In this document: in pieces, positions 39,734-54,600 of the stretch
How the letters are laid out: every line of letters begins with the position of its first letter
How positions within the stretch are numbered: the first letter of the stretch is position 1
Source: Eunapius fragilis
Taxonomy: Eukaryota; Porifera; Demospongiae; Spongillida; Spongillidae
Reading direction: 5' to 3'
Length of the DNA: 64,000 nt
NCBI GenBank assembly: GCA_963681505.1
Contig: OY811981.1
Location: 1-64,000, forward strand
Notes under the pieces: model-generated
Database searches by the model: none
What the model was told of the DNA's origin: nothing
Seen by the model: the letters and a program-made list of their open reading frames with translations, nothing else
Translations under genes and position numbers: made by a program

Positions 39734-42151
39734 TTGTCACTATCTATGACTCCTGCAAAAGTCAAGTAACTCTATGTACAACTCCTGCAGGAGACATGTA
39801 TCTCAATGAATGACTTCTGCAGGAGTCTAGTTTCTCCGTGTATGACTCCTGCAGGAGTCATGTATCTCTCTCTATACATGACTCATGATGGAGTCAAGTA
39901 TCTCTATGCACGACTCCCGCAGGAGTCAAGTATTTGTATGCATAACTCAGGCAGGAGTCGATTATCTCTATGTATGACTACGGCAGGAGTCAACAATCTC
40001 TATATGTATGACTCCTGCAGTGGTATGTATAACTGCTGTAGGAGTCGAGTATCTCTATGTATGACTTCTGCAGGAGTCAAGTATTTTTATGTATGACTAC
40101 TGCAGAAGTCATGTATCTCTATGTATGACTCAAGCGGAGACAAGTATCTCTATTTATGACTAGAGCAGGAGTCGAGTGTCTCTATAAATGACTCCTGCAG
40201 GTGTCATGTATCTCAATGCATGACTGAGTAAAGTATCTCTGTGTATGACTCCTACAGGAGTCACGTATCTCAATGTATGACTCCTTCAGTAGTCAAGCAT
40301 CTGGATGCATGACTGCTGTAGGAGTCAATTATCTCTATATGTATGACTCCTGCAGGAGTCAAGTATCTCTATGTATAACTCCTGCAGGAGACATGTATCT
40401 TAATGAATGACTTCTGCAGGAGTCAGGTACCTCTATGTATGGCTCCTGGAGGAGTCAAGTATCTCAATGAATGACTCCTGCAGGAGTCTAGTTTCTCTAT
40501 GTATGACTCCTGCAGGAGTCATGTATCTCTATATATGACTCATGCGGGAGTCAAGTATCTCTATGCATGACTTCTGCAGGAGTCAATATATCTGTATGCA
40601 TAACTCAGGAAGGAGTCGATTATCTCTATGTATGACTACTACAGGAGTCAAGTATCTCTATGTATGACTCCTGCAGTAGTCAAGTGTCACTATGTACAAC
40701 TCCTGCAGGAGTCAAGTATCTCTATGTATGACTCCTGCAGTAGTCAAGTGTCACTATGCATAACTACTGTAGTAGTCGAGTATCTCTATGTATGACTTCT
40801 GCAGGAGTCAAGTATCTTTATGTATGGCTCCTGCAGAAGTCATGTATCTCTATGTATGACTCCCGCAGGAGACAAGTATCTCTATGTATGACTAAGGCAG
40901 GAGTCGAGTATCTCTATGTATGACTCCTGCAGGAGTCATGCATCTCTATATGTATGACTCCTGCAACAGTCAAGTATCTCTATGCGTGACTCCAGCAGGA
41001 GTCAAGTATCTTGATGTATGACTCCTGCAGGAGTCCAGTATCTCCATGCATGACTCCAGTATGAATGACTCCTGCAGGAGTCAAGTATCTGTGTGTATGA
41101 CTCCTGCGGGAGTCAAGTATCTCTATGTATGACTCCTGCAGGAGTCAAGAATCTCAATGCATGACTCCAGCAGGAGTCAAGTGTCTCTATGAATAAATAA
41201 GGCAGGAGTCAAGTATCACCATGGATGACTCCTACAGGAGTCAAGTATTTCTATGCATGACTCCTGCAGCAGTCAAGTATCTCTATGCGTGACTCCTGCA
41301 GGAGTCAAGTATCTCTATGTATGGCTCTTGTAGGAGTCAGGTATCTCTATGTATGACTCCTGCAGGAGTCATGTATCTCTATGTATGACTCCTGCAGGAG
41401 ACATGTATATTTGTATGACACCTGCAGGAGTAATGTAGCTTTATGTATGACTCCTGCAGAAATCTAGTATCTCTATGTAAGACTCCTGAAGGAGTCATGT
41501 ATCTCTATGGATGACTCCTGCAGGAGTCAAGCATCTAAATGAATGACTCCCGGCCTGCAATAGTCAAGCTATATGCATGACTCGTACAGGAGTCATATAT
41601 CTCCTGTTATGATTCCTGCAGGAGTCATGCATCTCTATGTATGACTTCTGCAGGAGCCAAGTTTCTCTATGCATGAATCTTGCAGGAGTTAAGTATCTCT
41701 ATGTATGACTCCAACAGGAGTCATGTATCTCCATGGATGACGCCTGCAAGATTCAAGTATCTCTATATGTATGACTCCTGCAGGAGTCAAGTATCTCTAT
41801 GTATTACTCCTGCGTGAGTCATGGATCTCTGTGTATGACACCTGCAGGAGTCATGTATCTGATCTCTATGTGTATGACTCCTGCAGGAGTCATGCAAGTA
41901 TCGCTATGGATTACTCGTGCTGGAGCCAAGCATCTCAATGTATGACTCCTGCAGAAGTCAAGCTATGCATGATTCCAGCAAGAGTCAAGTATCTCTGTGT
42001 ATGAATCCTGCAGGAGACATGCATCTCACTGTATGACTCCTGCAGGATTCATGTATCTGCATGTATGACTTCTGCAGGAGTCAAGTATCTCTATGTATGA
42101 CTCCTGTAGGAGTCAAGTTTATCTATGTATGACTCCTGTAGGAGTCAAGTA

Positions 42152-45100
42152 TGTCAGTATGCATGACTTCTACAGGAGTGAAGCATCTCAATATATGACT
42201 CTTGCACGAGTCAAGTATGTCAGTATGCATGACTAATGCGGGAGTCAAGTATGTCAGTATTGCATGACTCCTGCAGGAGTCAAGTATCTCAATGTATGAC
42301 TCCTGCAGGAGTCAAGTATGTCACTATGCATGACTCCTGCAGGAGTCAAGTGTGTCACTATGCATGACTCCTGCAGGAGTCAAGTATTTCAATGTTCATC
42401 AGCAGGAGTCAAGTATCTCAATGTATAACTCCTGCAGGAGTCATGTATGTCAGTATGCATGACTCCTGCAGGAGTCAAGTATGTCAGTATGCATGACTCC
42501 TGCAGGAGTCAAGTATCTCAATGTATGACTCCTGCACGAGTCATGTATCTCAATGTATGACTCCTGCAGGAGTCTTGTATGACACTATGCATGACTTCTC
42601 CTGGAGTCAAGTACTTCAATGTATGACTCCTGTAGGAGTCAAGTATCTCAATGTATGACTCCAGCAGGAGTCAAGTATGTCAGTATGCATCACTCCTGCA
42701 GGAGTCAAGTAAGTCAGTATGCATGACTCCTGCAGGAGTCAAGTATCTCAAAGTATGACTCCTGCAGGAGTCTTAATTCTCAATGTATGACTCCCGCAGG
42801 AGTCTTAAGTATGTCAGTATGCATGACTCCTGCAGGTGTCAAGTATGTCAGTATGTATGACTCCAGTAGGAGTCAAGTATCTCAATGTAAGACTCCTGCT
42901 GGAGTAATGAATGACTACTGCAGGAGTCATGTATGACACTATGCATGACTCCTGCAGGAGTCAAGTATGTCAGTATGCATGACTCCTGCAGGAGTCAAGT
43001 ATCTCAATGTATGACTCCTGCACGAGTCATGTATCTCAATGTATGACTCCTGCAGGAGTCATGTATGACACTATGCATGACTTCTCCTGGAGTCAAGTAT
43101 TTCAATGTATGACTCCTGTAGGTATCTCAATGTATGACTCCTGCAGGAGTCAAGTATGTCAGTATGCATGACTCATGCAGGAGTTTAGCATCTCAATGTA
43201 TGACTCCTGCAGCAGTCATGTATCTCAATGTATGACTCCTGTAGGAGTCATGTATCTCAATGTATGACTCCTGCAGGAGTCAAGTATGTCAGTATGCATG
43301 ACTCCTGCAGGAGTCAAGTATGTCAGTATGCATGACTCCTGCAGGAGTTTAGCATCTCAATGTGTGACTCCGGCAGGAGTCAAGTATGTTAGTATGCATG
43401 ACTCCTGCAGGAGTCAAGTATGTCAGTATGCAAGACTGCTGCAGGAGTCAAGTATGTAAGAATGCATGACTCATGTAGGAGTCAAGTATGTCAGTATGCA
43501 TGACTCCTGCGGGAGTCAAGTATCTCAATGTATGACTCCTGCGGGCATCAAGTATGTCAGTATGCATGACTCCTGCAGGAGAAAAGTATCTCAATGTATG
43601 ACTCCAGCAGGAGTCAAGTATGTCAGTATACATGACTCCTGCAGGAGTCATGTATGTCAGTATGCATGACTCCTGCAGGAGTCAAGTATGTCAGTATGCA
43701 TGACTTCTACAGGAGTGAAGCATCTCAATATATGACTCTTGCACGAGTCAAGTATGTCAGTATGCATGACTAATGCGGGAGTCAAGTATGTCAGTATTGC
43801 ATGACTCCTGCAGGAGTCAAGTATCTCAATGTATGACTCCTGCAGGAGTCAAGTATGTCACTATGCATGACTCCTGCAGGAGTCAAGTGTGTCACTATGC
43901 ATGACTCCTGCAGGAGTCAAGTATTTCAATGTTCATCAGCAGGAGTCAAGTATCTCAATGTATAACTCCTGCAGGAGTCATGTATGTCAGTATGCATGAC
44001 TCCTGCAGGAGTCAAGTATGTCAGTATGCATGACTCCTGCAGGAGTCAAGTATCTCAATGTATGACTCCTGCACGAGTCATGTATCTCAATGTATGACTC
44101 CTGCAGGAGTCTTGTATGACACTATGCATGACTTCTCCTGGAGTCAAGTACTTCAATGTATGACTCCTGTAGGAGTCAAGTATCTCAATGTATGACTCCA
44201 GCAGGAGTCAAGTATGTCAGTATGCATCACTCCTGCAGGAGTCAAGTAAGTCAGTATGCATGACTCCTGCAGGAGTCAAGTATCTCAAAGTATGACTCCT
44301 GCAGGAGTCTTAATTCTCAATGTATGACTCCCGCAGGAGTCTTAAGTATGTCAGTATGCATGACTCCTGCAGGTGTCAAGTATGTCAGTATGTATGACTC
44401 CAGTAGGAGTCAAGTATCTCAATGTAAGACTCCTGCTGGAGTAATGAATGACTACTGCAGGAGTCATGTATGACACTATGCATGACTCCTGCAGGAGTCA
44501 AGTATGTCAGTATGCATGACTCCTGCAGGAGTCAAGTATCTCAATGTATGACTCCTGCACGAGTCATGTATCTCAATGTATGACTCCTGCAGGAGTCATG
44601 TATGACACTATGCATGACTTCTCCTGGAGTCAAGTATTTCAATGTATGACTCCTGTAGGTATCTCAATGTATGACTCCTGCAGGAGTCAAGTATGTCAGT
44701 ATGCATGACTCATGCAGGAGTTTAGCATCTCAATGTATGACTCCTGCAGCAGTCATGTATCTCAATGTATGACTCCTGTAGGAGTCATGTATCTCAATGT
44801 ATGACTCCTGCAGGAGTCAAGTATGTCAGTATGCATGACTCCTGCAGGAGTCAAGTATGTCAGTATGCATGACTCCTGCAGGAGTTTAGCATCTCAATGT
44901 GTGACTCCGGCAGGAGTCAAGTATGTTAGTATGCATGACTCCTGCAGGAGTCAAGTATGTCAGTATGCAAGACTGCTGCAGGAGTCAAGTATGTAAGAAT
45001 GCATGACTCATGTAGGAGTCAAGTATGTCAGTATGCATGACTCCTGCGGGAGTCAAGTATCTCAATGTATGACTCCTGCGGGCATCAAGTATGTCAGTAT

Positions 45101-45225
45101 GCATGACTCCTGCAGGAGAAAAGTATCTCAATGTATGACTCCAGCAGGAGTCAAGTATGTCAGTATACATGACTCCTGCAGGAGTCATGTATGTCAGTAT
45201 GCATGACTCCTGCAGGAGTCAAGTA
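42152..45225. repeat. 1,537-bp tandem duplication within satellite 1
   Basis: The block 42152-43688 recurs at 43689-45225. Private variants of one copy (GTTCATCAGCAGGAG, TTAATTCTCAATG, GACTTCTCCTGGAG) reappear at the same offset. The two copies look nearly identical, so the duplication is recent. Confidence 0.9.
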
Positions 45226-45662
45226 TGTCAGAATGCATGACTCCTGCAGGAGTCAAGTATCTCAATGTATAACTCCTGCAGGAGTCATATATGTCTGAAT
45301 GCATGACTCCAGCAGGAGTCAAGTATGTCTGTATGCATGACTCCTGCAGGAGTCAAGTATCTCAATCTTCGATTGCTGTAGGAGTCAAGTATGTCAGCAT
45401 GCATGACTCCTTCAGGAGTCAAGTATGTCAGTTTGCATGACTCCTGCAGGAGTTTAGCATCTCAATGTATGAGTCTTGCAGGAGTTATGTATCTCAATGT
45501 ATGACTCCTGCAAGAGTCAAGTATGTCAGTATGCATGACTCCTGCAGGAGTCATGTATCTCAATGTATAACTCCTGCAGGAGTCATGTATATCAATGTGT
45601 ATGATTCCTGCAGGAGTCAAGTATGTCTGCATGCATGACTCCTGCAGGAGTCATGCAAGTAT

Positions 45663-48600
45663 GTCAGTATTGACTCCTGCAGGAGTCATACATATTGACA
45701 TACTTCACTCCTGCAGGAGTTATACATACTGGCATACTTAACTCCTACAGGAGTCATGCATAGAGATACTTCACTCCTGCAGGAGTCATTCATTGACATA
45801 CTTGACTCCTGCAGGAGTCATGCATACTGACATGCTTGACTCCTGCAGAAATCCGAGAAGGAGATACTTGACTCCTGCAGGAGTCATACATATTGACATA
45901 CTTCACTCCTGCAGGAGTTATACATACTGGCATACTTAACTCCTACAGGAGTCATGCATAGAGATACTTCACTCCTGCAGGAGTCATTCATTGACATACT
46001 TGACTCCTGCAGGAGTCATGCATACTGACATGCTTGACTCCTGCAGAAATCCGAGAAGGAGATACTTGACTCCTGCAGGAATCATCAATTTTAGTATACT
46101 TGGCTACTGCAGGAGTCTTACATTGACATGCATGACTGCTGCAGGTGTCATGCATTGAGATACTTGACATATGCAGGAGACATCCATGCGTACATACTTC
46201 ACTCCTGCTGGAATCATACAATGAGATACTTGACTCCTGCAGTAGTCATACGTACTGCCATACTTGACTCCTGCAGGTGTCATCCTTGGAGACACTTGAC
46301 TCCTGTAGGAGTCATACATGGAGATAATTGACTCCCGCAGGAGTCATACATGGAGATACTTGACTCCTACACGAGTCTTACATTATGACATACTTGACTC
46401 CTGTAGGAATCATGCATAGAGATACACGACTCTTGCAAATGTCATGCATCATGACATACTTCACTCCTGCAGAAGTCATACATAACGATACTTGACTCCT
46501 GCAGGAGTCATACATACGGACATACTTGACTCCAGCAGGAGTCATCCATGGAGATACTTGACTCCTGCAGGAGTCATACATCATGACATACTTGACTCCT
46601 GCAGGAGTCATACATTGACATACTTGACTCCTGCATGTGTAATACATATTGACATACTTGACTCGATCCATATGGAGATACATGACTCCTGTCAGAGTCA
46701 TACTTGCAGACATCCTTGAATCCTGCAGGAGTCATGCATTGTGATACTGGACGCCTGCAGGTGCAATACAGACTGACATTCTTGACTCCTTCTGGTGTCG
46801 TACATTGAAATACTTGACACCTGCAGGAATCATATATTGAAATACTTGACTCCTGCAGGTGACAGACATACTGACATACTTGACTCCTGCAGGAGTTATG
46901 CATTGAAATACTTGACTCCTGCAGTAGTCATACATTGAAATACTTGACTCCTGCAGGAGTCATGCATAGTGACATACTTGACTCCTGCAGGAGTCATGCA
47001 TGGAGATACTTGACTCCTGCAGGAGTGATACATATTGACATACTTGACTCCTGCTGGAGTCATACATTGAAATACTTGACTCCTGCAGGAGTCATATATT
47101 GAAATAATTGACACCTGCAGGAGTCATACTTTGAAATACTTGACTCCTGCTGGAGTCATGCATAGTGACATACTTGACTCCTGTAGGAGTCATACATACT
47201 GACATACTTGACTCCTGTAGGAGTCATGCATGGAGATACTTGACTCCTGCAGGAGTCATACATATTGACATACTTGGTTCCTTCAGGTGTCAAACATTGA
47301 AATACTTGACACCTGCCGGAGTCATACAATGAAATACTTGACTCCTGCAGGTGTCATACATACTGACATACTTGACTCTTGCAGGATTCATGCATGGAGA
47401 TACTTGACTCCGGCAGGAGTCATACATATTGACATACTTGGTTCCTTCAGGTGTCGTACATTGAAATACTTGATACCTGCAGGAGTCATATATTGAAATA
47501 CTTGACTCCTGCAGGTGTCATACATACTGACATACTTGACTCCTGCAGGAGTTATACATTGAAATACTTGACTCCTGCAATAGTCATACATTGAAATACT
47601 TGACTCCTGCAGGAGTCATGCATAGTGACATACTTGACTCCTGCTGGAGTCATACATTGAAATACTTGACTACTGCAGGAGTCATATATTGAAATACTTG
47701 ACTCCTGCAGGGGTCAGACATGTTGACATATTTGACTCCTGCAGGAGTCATACATTGAAATAATTGACTCCTGCAGGAGTCATGCATAGTGACATACTTG
47801 ACTCCTGCAAGAGTCATATATACTGACATACTTGACTCCTGTAGGAGTCATGCATGGAGATACTTGACTCCTGCAGAAGTCATACATATTGACATACTTT
47901 AATCTTGCAATATTTGACTTCTGCAAGAGTTATACATTGAAATACTTGACTCCTGCAGGAGTCGTGCATTATGACATACTTGACACCTGCAGGAGTCATA
48001 CATGGAGATTGTTCACTCCTGCAGGAGTCATACAAAGAGATACTTGACACCTGCAGGAGTCAAGTATACTGACATTCTTGACTCCTGCAGGAGTCATATA
48101 TTTAAATACTTGACTCCTGCTGGAGTCATTCATAGTGACCTACTTGACTCCTGCAGGAGTGATGCATACAGACATACTGCAGGAGTCATACATTGAGATT
48201 GTTCACTCCTGCAGGAGTCATGCATGGAGATACTTGACTCCTGCGGGAGTCATACATATTGACATATTGACTCCTGTAGGAGTCATACATAGGAATACTT
48301 GACTCCTGCAGGAGTCATGCATGGAGATTGTTCACTCCTGCAGGAGTCATACATATAGACATACTTGATTCCTGCAAGAGTCATTCATACTGACATACTT
48401 GACTCGTGCAGGAGTCATGCATGGAGATACTTGACTCCTGCAGGAGTCATACATATTATCATACTTGGTTCCTTCAGGTGTCGTACATTGAAATACTTAA
48501 CACCTGCAGGAGTCATATATTGAAATACTTGACTCCTGCAGGAGTGATACATATTGACATACTTGACTCCTGCTGGAGTCATACATTGAAATACTTGACT

Positions 48601-51600
48601 CCTGCAAGAGTCATAGATTGAAATACTTGACTCCTGCAGGAGTCAGACATGTTGACATACATGACTCCTGCAGGAGTCATACATTGAAATACTTGACTCC
48701 TGCAGGAGTCATACATTGAAATACTTGACTCCTGCCGGAGTCATGCATAGTGACATACTTGACTCCTGCAGGAGTCATACATACTGACATACTTGACTCC
48801 TGTAGGAGTCATGCATGGAGATATTTGACTCCTGCAGGAGTCATACATATTGACATACTTGGTTCCTTCAGGTGTCATACATTTAAATACTTGACACCTG
48901 CAGGAGTCATACATTGAAATACTTGACTCCTGCAGGAGTCATGCATAGTGACATACTTGACTCCTGCAGGAGTCATACATACTGACATACTTGACTCTTG
49001 CAGGATTCATGCATGGAGATACTTGACTCCGGCAGGAGTCATACATATTGACATACTTGGTTCCTTCAGGTGTCATAAATTGAAATACTTGACACCTGCA
49101 GGAGTCACATATTGAAATACTTGAATCCTGCATGTGTCAGACATACTGACATACTTGACTCCTGCAGGAGTCATACATTGAAATACTTGTCTCCTGCAGT
49201 AGTCATACAGTGAAATACTTGACTCCTGCAGGAGTCATGCATAGTGACATACTTGACTCCTGCAGGAGTCATGCTTGGAGATACTTGACTCCTGCAGGAG
49301 TGATACATATTGACATACTTGACTCCTGCTGGAGTCATACATTGAAATACTTGACTCCTGCAGGAGTCATATATTGAAATACTTGACTCCTGCAGGAGTC
49401 AGACATCTTGACATATTTGACTCCTGCAGGAGTCATATATTGAAATAATTGACTCCTGCAGGAGTCATACATTGAAATAATTGACTTCTGCAGGAGTCAT
49501 GCATAGTGACATACTTGACTCCTGCAAGAGTCATATATCCTGACGTACTTGACTCCTGTAGGAGTCATGCATGGAGATACTTGACTCCTGCGGAGTCATA
49601 CATATTGACATACTTGGTTCCTTCAGGTGTCGTACATTAAAATACTTGACACCTGCAGGAGTCATATATTGAAATACTTGACTCCCGCAGGTGTCAGACA
49701 TACTGACATACTTGACTCCTGCAGGAGTCATACATTGAAATACTTGACTCCTGCAGTAGTCATACAGTGAAATACTTGACTCCTGCAGGAGTCATGCATA
49801 GTGACATATTTGACTCCTGCAGGAGTCATGCTTGGAGATACTTGACTCCTGCAGGAGTGATACATATTGACATACTTGACTCCTGCTGGAGTCATACATT
49901 GAAATACTTGACTCCTGCAGGAGTCATATATTGAAATACTTGACTCCTGCAGGAGTCAGACATGTTGACATATTTGACTCCTGCAGGAGTCATACATTGA
50001 AATACTTGACTCCTGCAGGAGTCATACATTGAAATACTTGACTCCTGCAGGAGTCATGCATAGTGACATACTTGACTCCTGCAAGAGTCATGTATACTGA
50101 CATACTTGACTCCTGTAGGAGTCATGCATTGAGATACTTGACTCCTGCAGAAGTCATACATATTGACATACTTGGTTCCTTCAGGTGTCATACATTGAAA
50201 TACTTGACACCTCCAGGAGTCATATATTGAAATACTTGACTCCTGCAGGTGTCAGACATATTGACATACTTGACTCCTGCAGGAGTCATACATTGAAATA
50301 CTTGACTCTTGCAGGAGTTATACATTGAAATACTTGACTCCTGCAGGAGACATATATTCAAATACTTGAGTCATGCAGAGTGACATACTTGACTCCTGCA
50401 AGAGTCATATATACTGACATACTTGACTCCTGTAGGAGTCATGCATGGAGATACTTGACTCCTGCAGAATTCATACATATTGACATACTTGGTTCCTTCA
50501 GGTGTCATAGATTGAAACACTTGACACCTCCAGGAGTCATATATTGAAATACTTGACTCCTGCAGGTGTCAGACATATTGACATACTTGACTCCTGCAGG
50601 AGTCATACATTGAAATACTTGACTCCTGCAGGAGTCATACATTGAAATACTTGACTCCTGCAGGAATCATGCATAGTGACATACTTGACTCCTGCAGGAG
50701 TCATACATACCGACATACTTGACTCGTGCAGGAGTCATGCATGGAGATACTTGACTCCTGCAGGAGTGATACATATTGACATACTTGACTCCTGCAGGAG
50801 TCATACATTGAAATACTTGACTCCAGCACGAGTCAGATATATCAACATACTTGAGTCCTGCAGGAGTCATGCATTGAAACACTTGACTCCTGCAGGAGTC
50901 ATGCATTGAAATACTCGACTCCTGCAGAAGTCATACATTGAAATACTTGACTCCAGCAGGAGTCAGATATATCAACATACTTGAGTCCTGCTGGAGTCAT
51001 GCAATGAAACACTTGACTCCTGCAGGAGTCATACATTGAAATACTTGACTCCTGCAGGAGTCAAGCATTGTGACATGCTTGACTCCTGCAGGAGTCATAC
51101 ATACTGACATACTTGACTCCTGTAGGAGTCATGCATGGAGATACTTGACTCCTGCAGGAGTCATACATATTGACATACTTGGTTCCTTCAGGTGTCATAC
51201 ATTGAAATACTTGACACCTGCAGGAGTCATACATTGAAATACTTGACTCCTGCAGGAGTCATGCATAGTGACATACTTGACTCCTGCAGGAGTCATACAT
51301 ACTGACATACTTGACTCTTGCAGGATTCATGCATGGAGATACTTAACTCCGGCAGGAGTCATACATATTGACATACTTGGTTCCTTCAGGTGTCGTACAT
51401 TGAAATACTTGACACCTGCAGGAGTCATATATTGAAATACTTGACTCCTACAGGTGTCATACATACTGACATACTTGACTCCTGCAGGAGTTATACATTG
51501 AAATACTTGACTCCTGCAATAGTCATACATTGAAATACTTGACTCCTGCAGGAGTCATGCATAGTGACATACTTGACTCCTGCTGGAGTCATACATTGAA

Positions 51601-54600
51601 ATACTTGACTACTGCAGGAGTCATATATTGAAATACTTGACTCCTGCAGGAGTCAGACATGTTGACATATTTGACTCCTGCAGGAGTCATACATTGAAAT
51701 AATTGACTCCTGCAGGAGTCATACATTGAAATACTTGACTCCTGCAGGAGTCATGCATAGTGACATACTTGACTCCTGCAAGAGTCATATAAACTGACAT
51801 ACTTGACTCCTGTAGGAGTCATGCATGGAGATACTTGACTCCTGCAGAAGTCATACATATTGACATACTTTAATCTTGCAGGCGTCATTCATTGAAATAT
51901 TTGACTTCTGCAAGAGTTATACATTGAAATACTTGACTCCTGCAGGAGTCGTGCATTGTGACATACTTGACACCTGCAGGAGTCATACATGGAGATTGTT
52001 CACTCCTGCAGGAGTCATACAAAGAGATACTTGACACCTGCAGGAGTCAAGTATACTGACATTCTTGACTCCTGCAGGAGTCATATATTCAAATACTTGA
52101 CTCCTGCTGGAGTCATTCATAGTGACCTACTTGACTCCTGCAGGAGTGATGCATACAGACATACTGCAGGAGTCATGCATTGAGAATGTTCACTCCTGCA
52201 GGAGTCATGCATGGAGATACTTGACTCCTGAGGGAGTCATACATATTGACATATTGACTCCTGTAGGAGTCATACAAAGGAATACTTGACTCCTGCAGGA
52301 GTCATGCATGGAGATTGTTCACTCCTGCAGGAGTCATACATATAGACATACTTGATTCCTGCAAGAGTCATTCATACTGACATACTTGACTCGTGCAGGA
52401 GTCATGCATGGAGATACTTGACTCCTGCAGGAGTCATACATATTATCATACTTGGTTCCTTCAGGTGTCGTACATTGAAATACTTAACACCTGCAGGAGT
52501 CATATATTGAAATACTTGACTCCTGCAGGAGTCATGCATAGTGACATACTTGACTCCTGCAGGAGTCATACATACTGACATACTTGACTCTTGCAGGATT
52601 CATGCATGGAGATACTTGACTCCGGCAGGAGTCATACATATTGACATACTTGGTTCCTTCAGGTGTCATACATTGAAATACTTGACACCTGCAGGAGTCA
52701 TACATTGAAATACTTGACTCCTGCTGGAGTCATGCATAGTGATATACTTGACTCCTGCAGGAGTCATACATACTGACATACTTGACTCGTGCAGGATTCA
52801 TGCATGGAGATACTTGACTCCTGCAGAAGTCATACATATTGACATACTTTAATCTTGCAGGCGTCATTCATTGAAATATTTGACTTCTGCAGGAGTTATA
52901 CATTGAAATACTTGACTCCTGCAGGAGTCGTGCATTGTGACATACTTGACACCTGCAGGAGTCATACATGGAGATTGTTCACTCCTGCAGGAGTCATACA
53001 AAGAGATACATGACACCTGCAGGAGTCAAACATACTGACATTCTTGACTCCTGCAGGAGTCATATATTTAAATACTTGACTCCTGCTGGAGTCATTCATA
53101 GTGACCTACTTGACTCCTGCAGGAGTGATGCATACAGACATACTGCAGGAGTTATACATAGAGATTGTTCACTCCTGCAGGAGTCATGCATGGAGATACT
53201 TGACTCCTGCGGGAGTCATACATATTGACATATTGACTCCTGTAGGAGTCATACATAGGAATACTTGACTCCTGCAGGAGTCATGCATGGAGATTGTTCA
53301 CTCCTGCAGGAGTCATACATACAGACATACTTGATTACTGCAAGAGTCATTCATACTGACATTCTTGATTCCTGCTGGAGTCATACATGGAAATACTTGA
53401 CTCCAGTAGGAGTCATTCATTGAAATACTTGACTCCCGCAGGAGTCATACATACTGACATACTTGACTCCTGCAGGAGTTATACATTGAAATACTTGACT
53501 CCTGCAATAGTCATACATTGAAATACTTGACTCCTGCAGGAGTCATGCATAGTGACATACTTGACTCCTGCTGGAGTCATACATTGAAATACATGACTAC
53601 TGCAGGAGTCATATATTGAAAAACTTGACTCCTGCAGGAGTCAGACATGTTGACATATTTGACTCCTGCAGGAGTCATACATTGAAATAATTGACTCCTG
53701 CAGGAGTCACACATTGAAATACTTGACTCCTGCAGGAGTCATGCATAGTGACATACTTGACTCCTGCAAGTGTCATATATACTGACATACTTCACTCCTG
53801 TAGGAGTCATGCATGGAGATACTTGACTCCTGCAGAAGTCATACATATTGACATACTTTAATCTTGCAGGCGTGATTCATTGAAATATTTGACTTCTGCA
53901 AGAGTTATACATTGAAATACATGACTCCTGCAGGAGTCGTGCATTGTGACATACTTGACTCCTGCAGGAGTTATACATTGAAATACTTGACTCCTGCAAT
54001 AGTCATACATTGAAATACTTGACTCCTGCAGGAGTCATGCATAGTGACATACTTGACTCCTGCTGGAGTCATACATTGAAATACATGACTACTGCAGGAG
54101 TCATATATTGAAAAACTTGACTCCTGCAGGAGTCAGACATGTTGACATATTTGACTCCTGCAGGAGTCATACATTGAAATAATTGACTCCTGCAGGAGTC
54201 ACACATTGAAATACTTGACTCCTGCAATAGTCATACATTGAAATACTTGACTCCTGCAGGAGTCATACATACTGACATACTTGACTCCTGCAGGAGTTAT
54301 ACATTGAAATACTTGACTCCTGCAATAGTCATACATTGAAATACTTGACTCCTGCAGGAGTCATGCATAGTGACATACTTGACTCCTGCTGGAGTCATAC
54401 ATTGAAATACTTGACTACTGCAGGAGTCATATATTGAAATACTTGACTCCTGCAGGAGTCAGACATGTTGACATATTTGACTCCTGCAGGAGTCATACAT
54501 TGAAATAATTGACTCCTGCAGGAATCATACATTGAAATACTTGACTCCTGCAGGAGTCATGCATAGTGACATACTTGACTCCTGCAAGAGTCATATAAAC

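Larger units (their letters stand above)
39047..45662 (+). repeat. Satellite 1, forward arm (about 33-bp unit, PstI palindrome core)
   Basis: About 200 tandem units of the form GACTCCTGCAGGAGTC followed by AAGTATCTCTATGTAT or AAGTATGTCAGTATGCAT. The 16-bp core is a perfect palindrome containing CTGCAG. The flank changes along the array: CTCTATGTAT before about 42 kb, GTCAGTATGCAT and CTCAATGTAT after. It is interrupted at 39180-39733. Confidence 0.96.
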
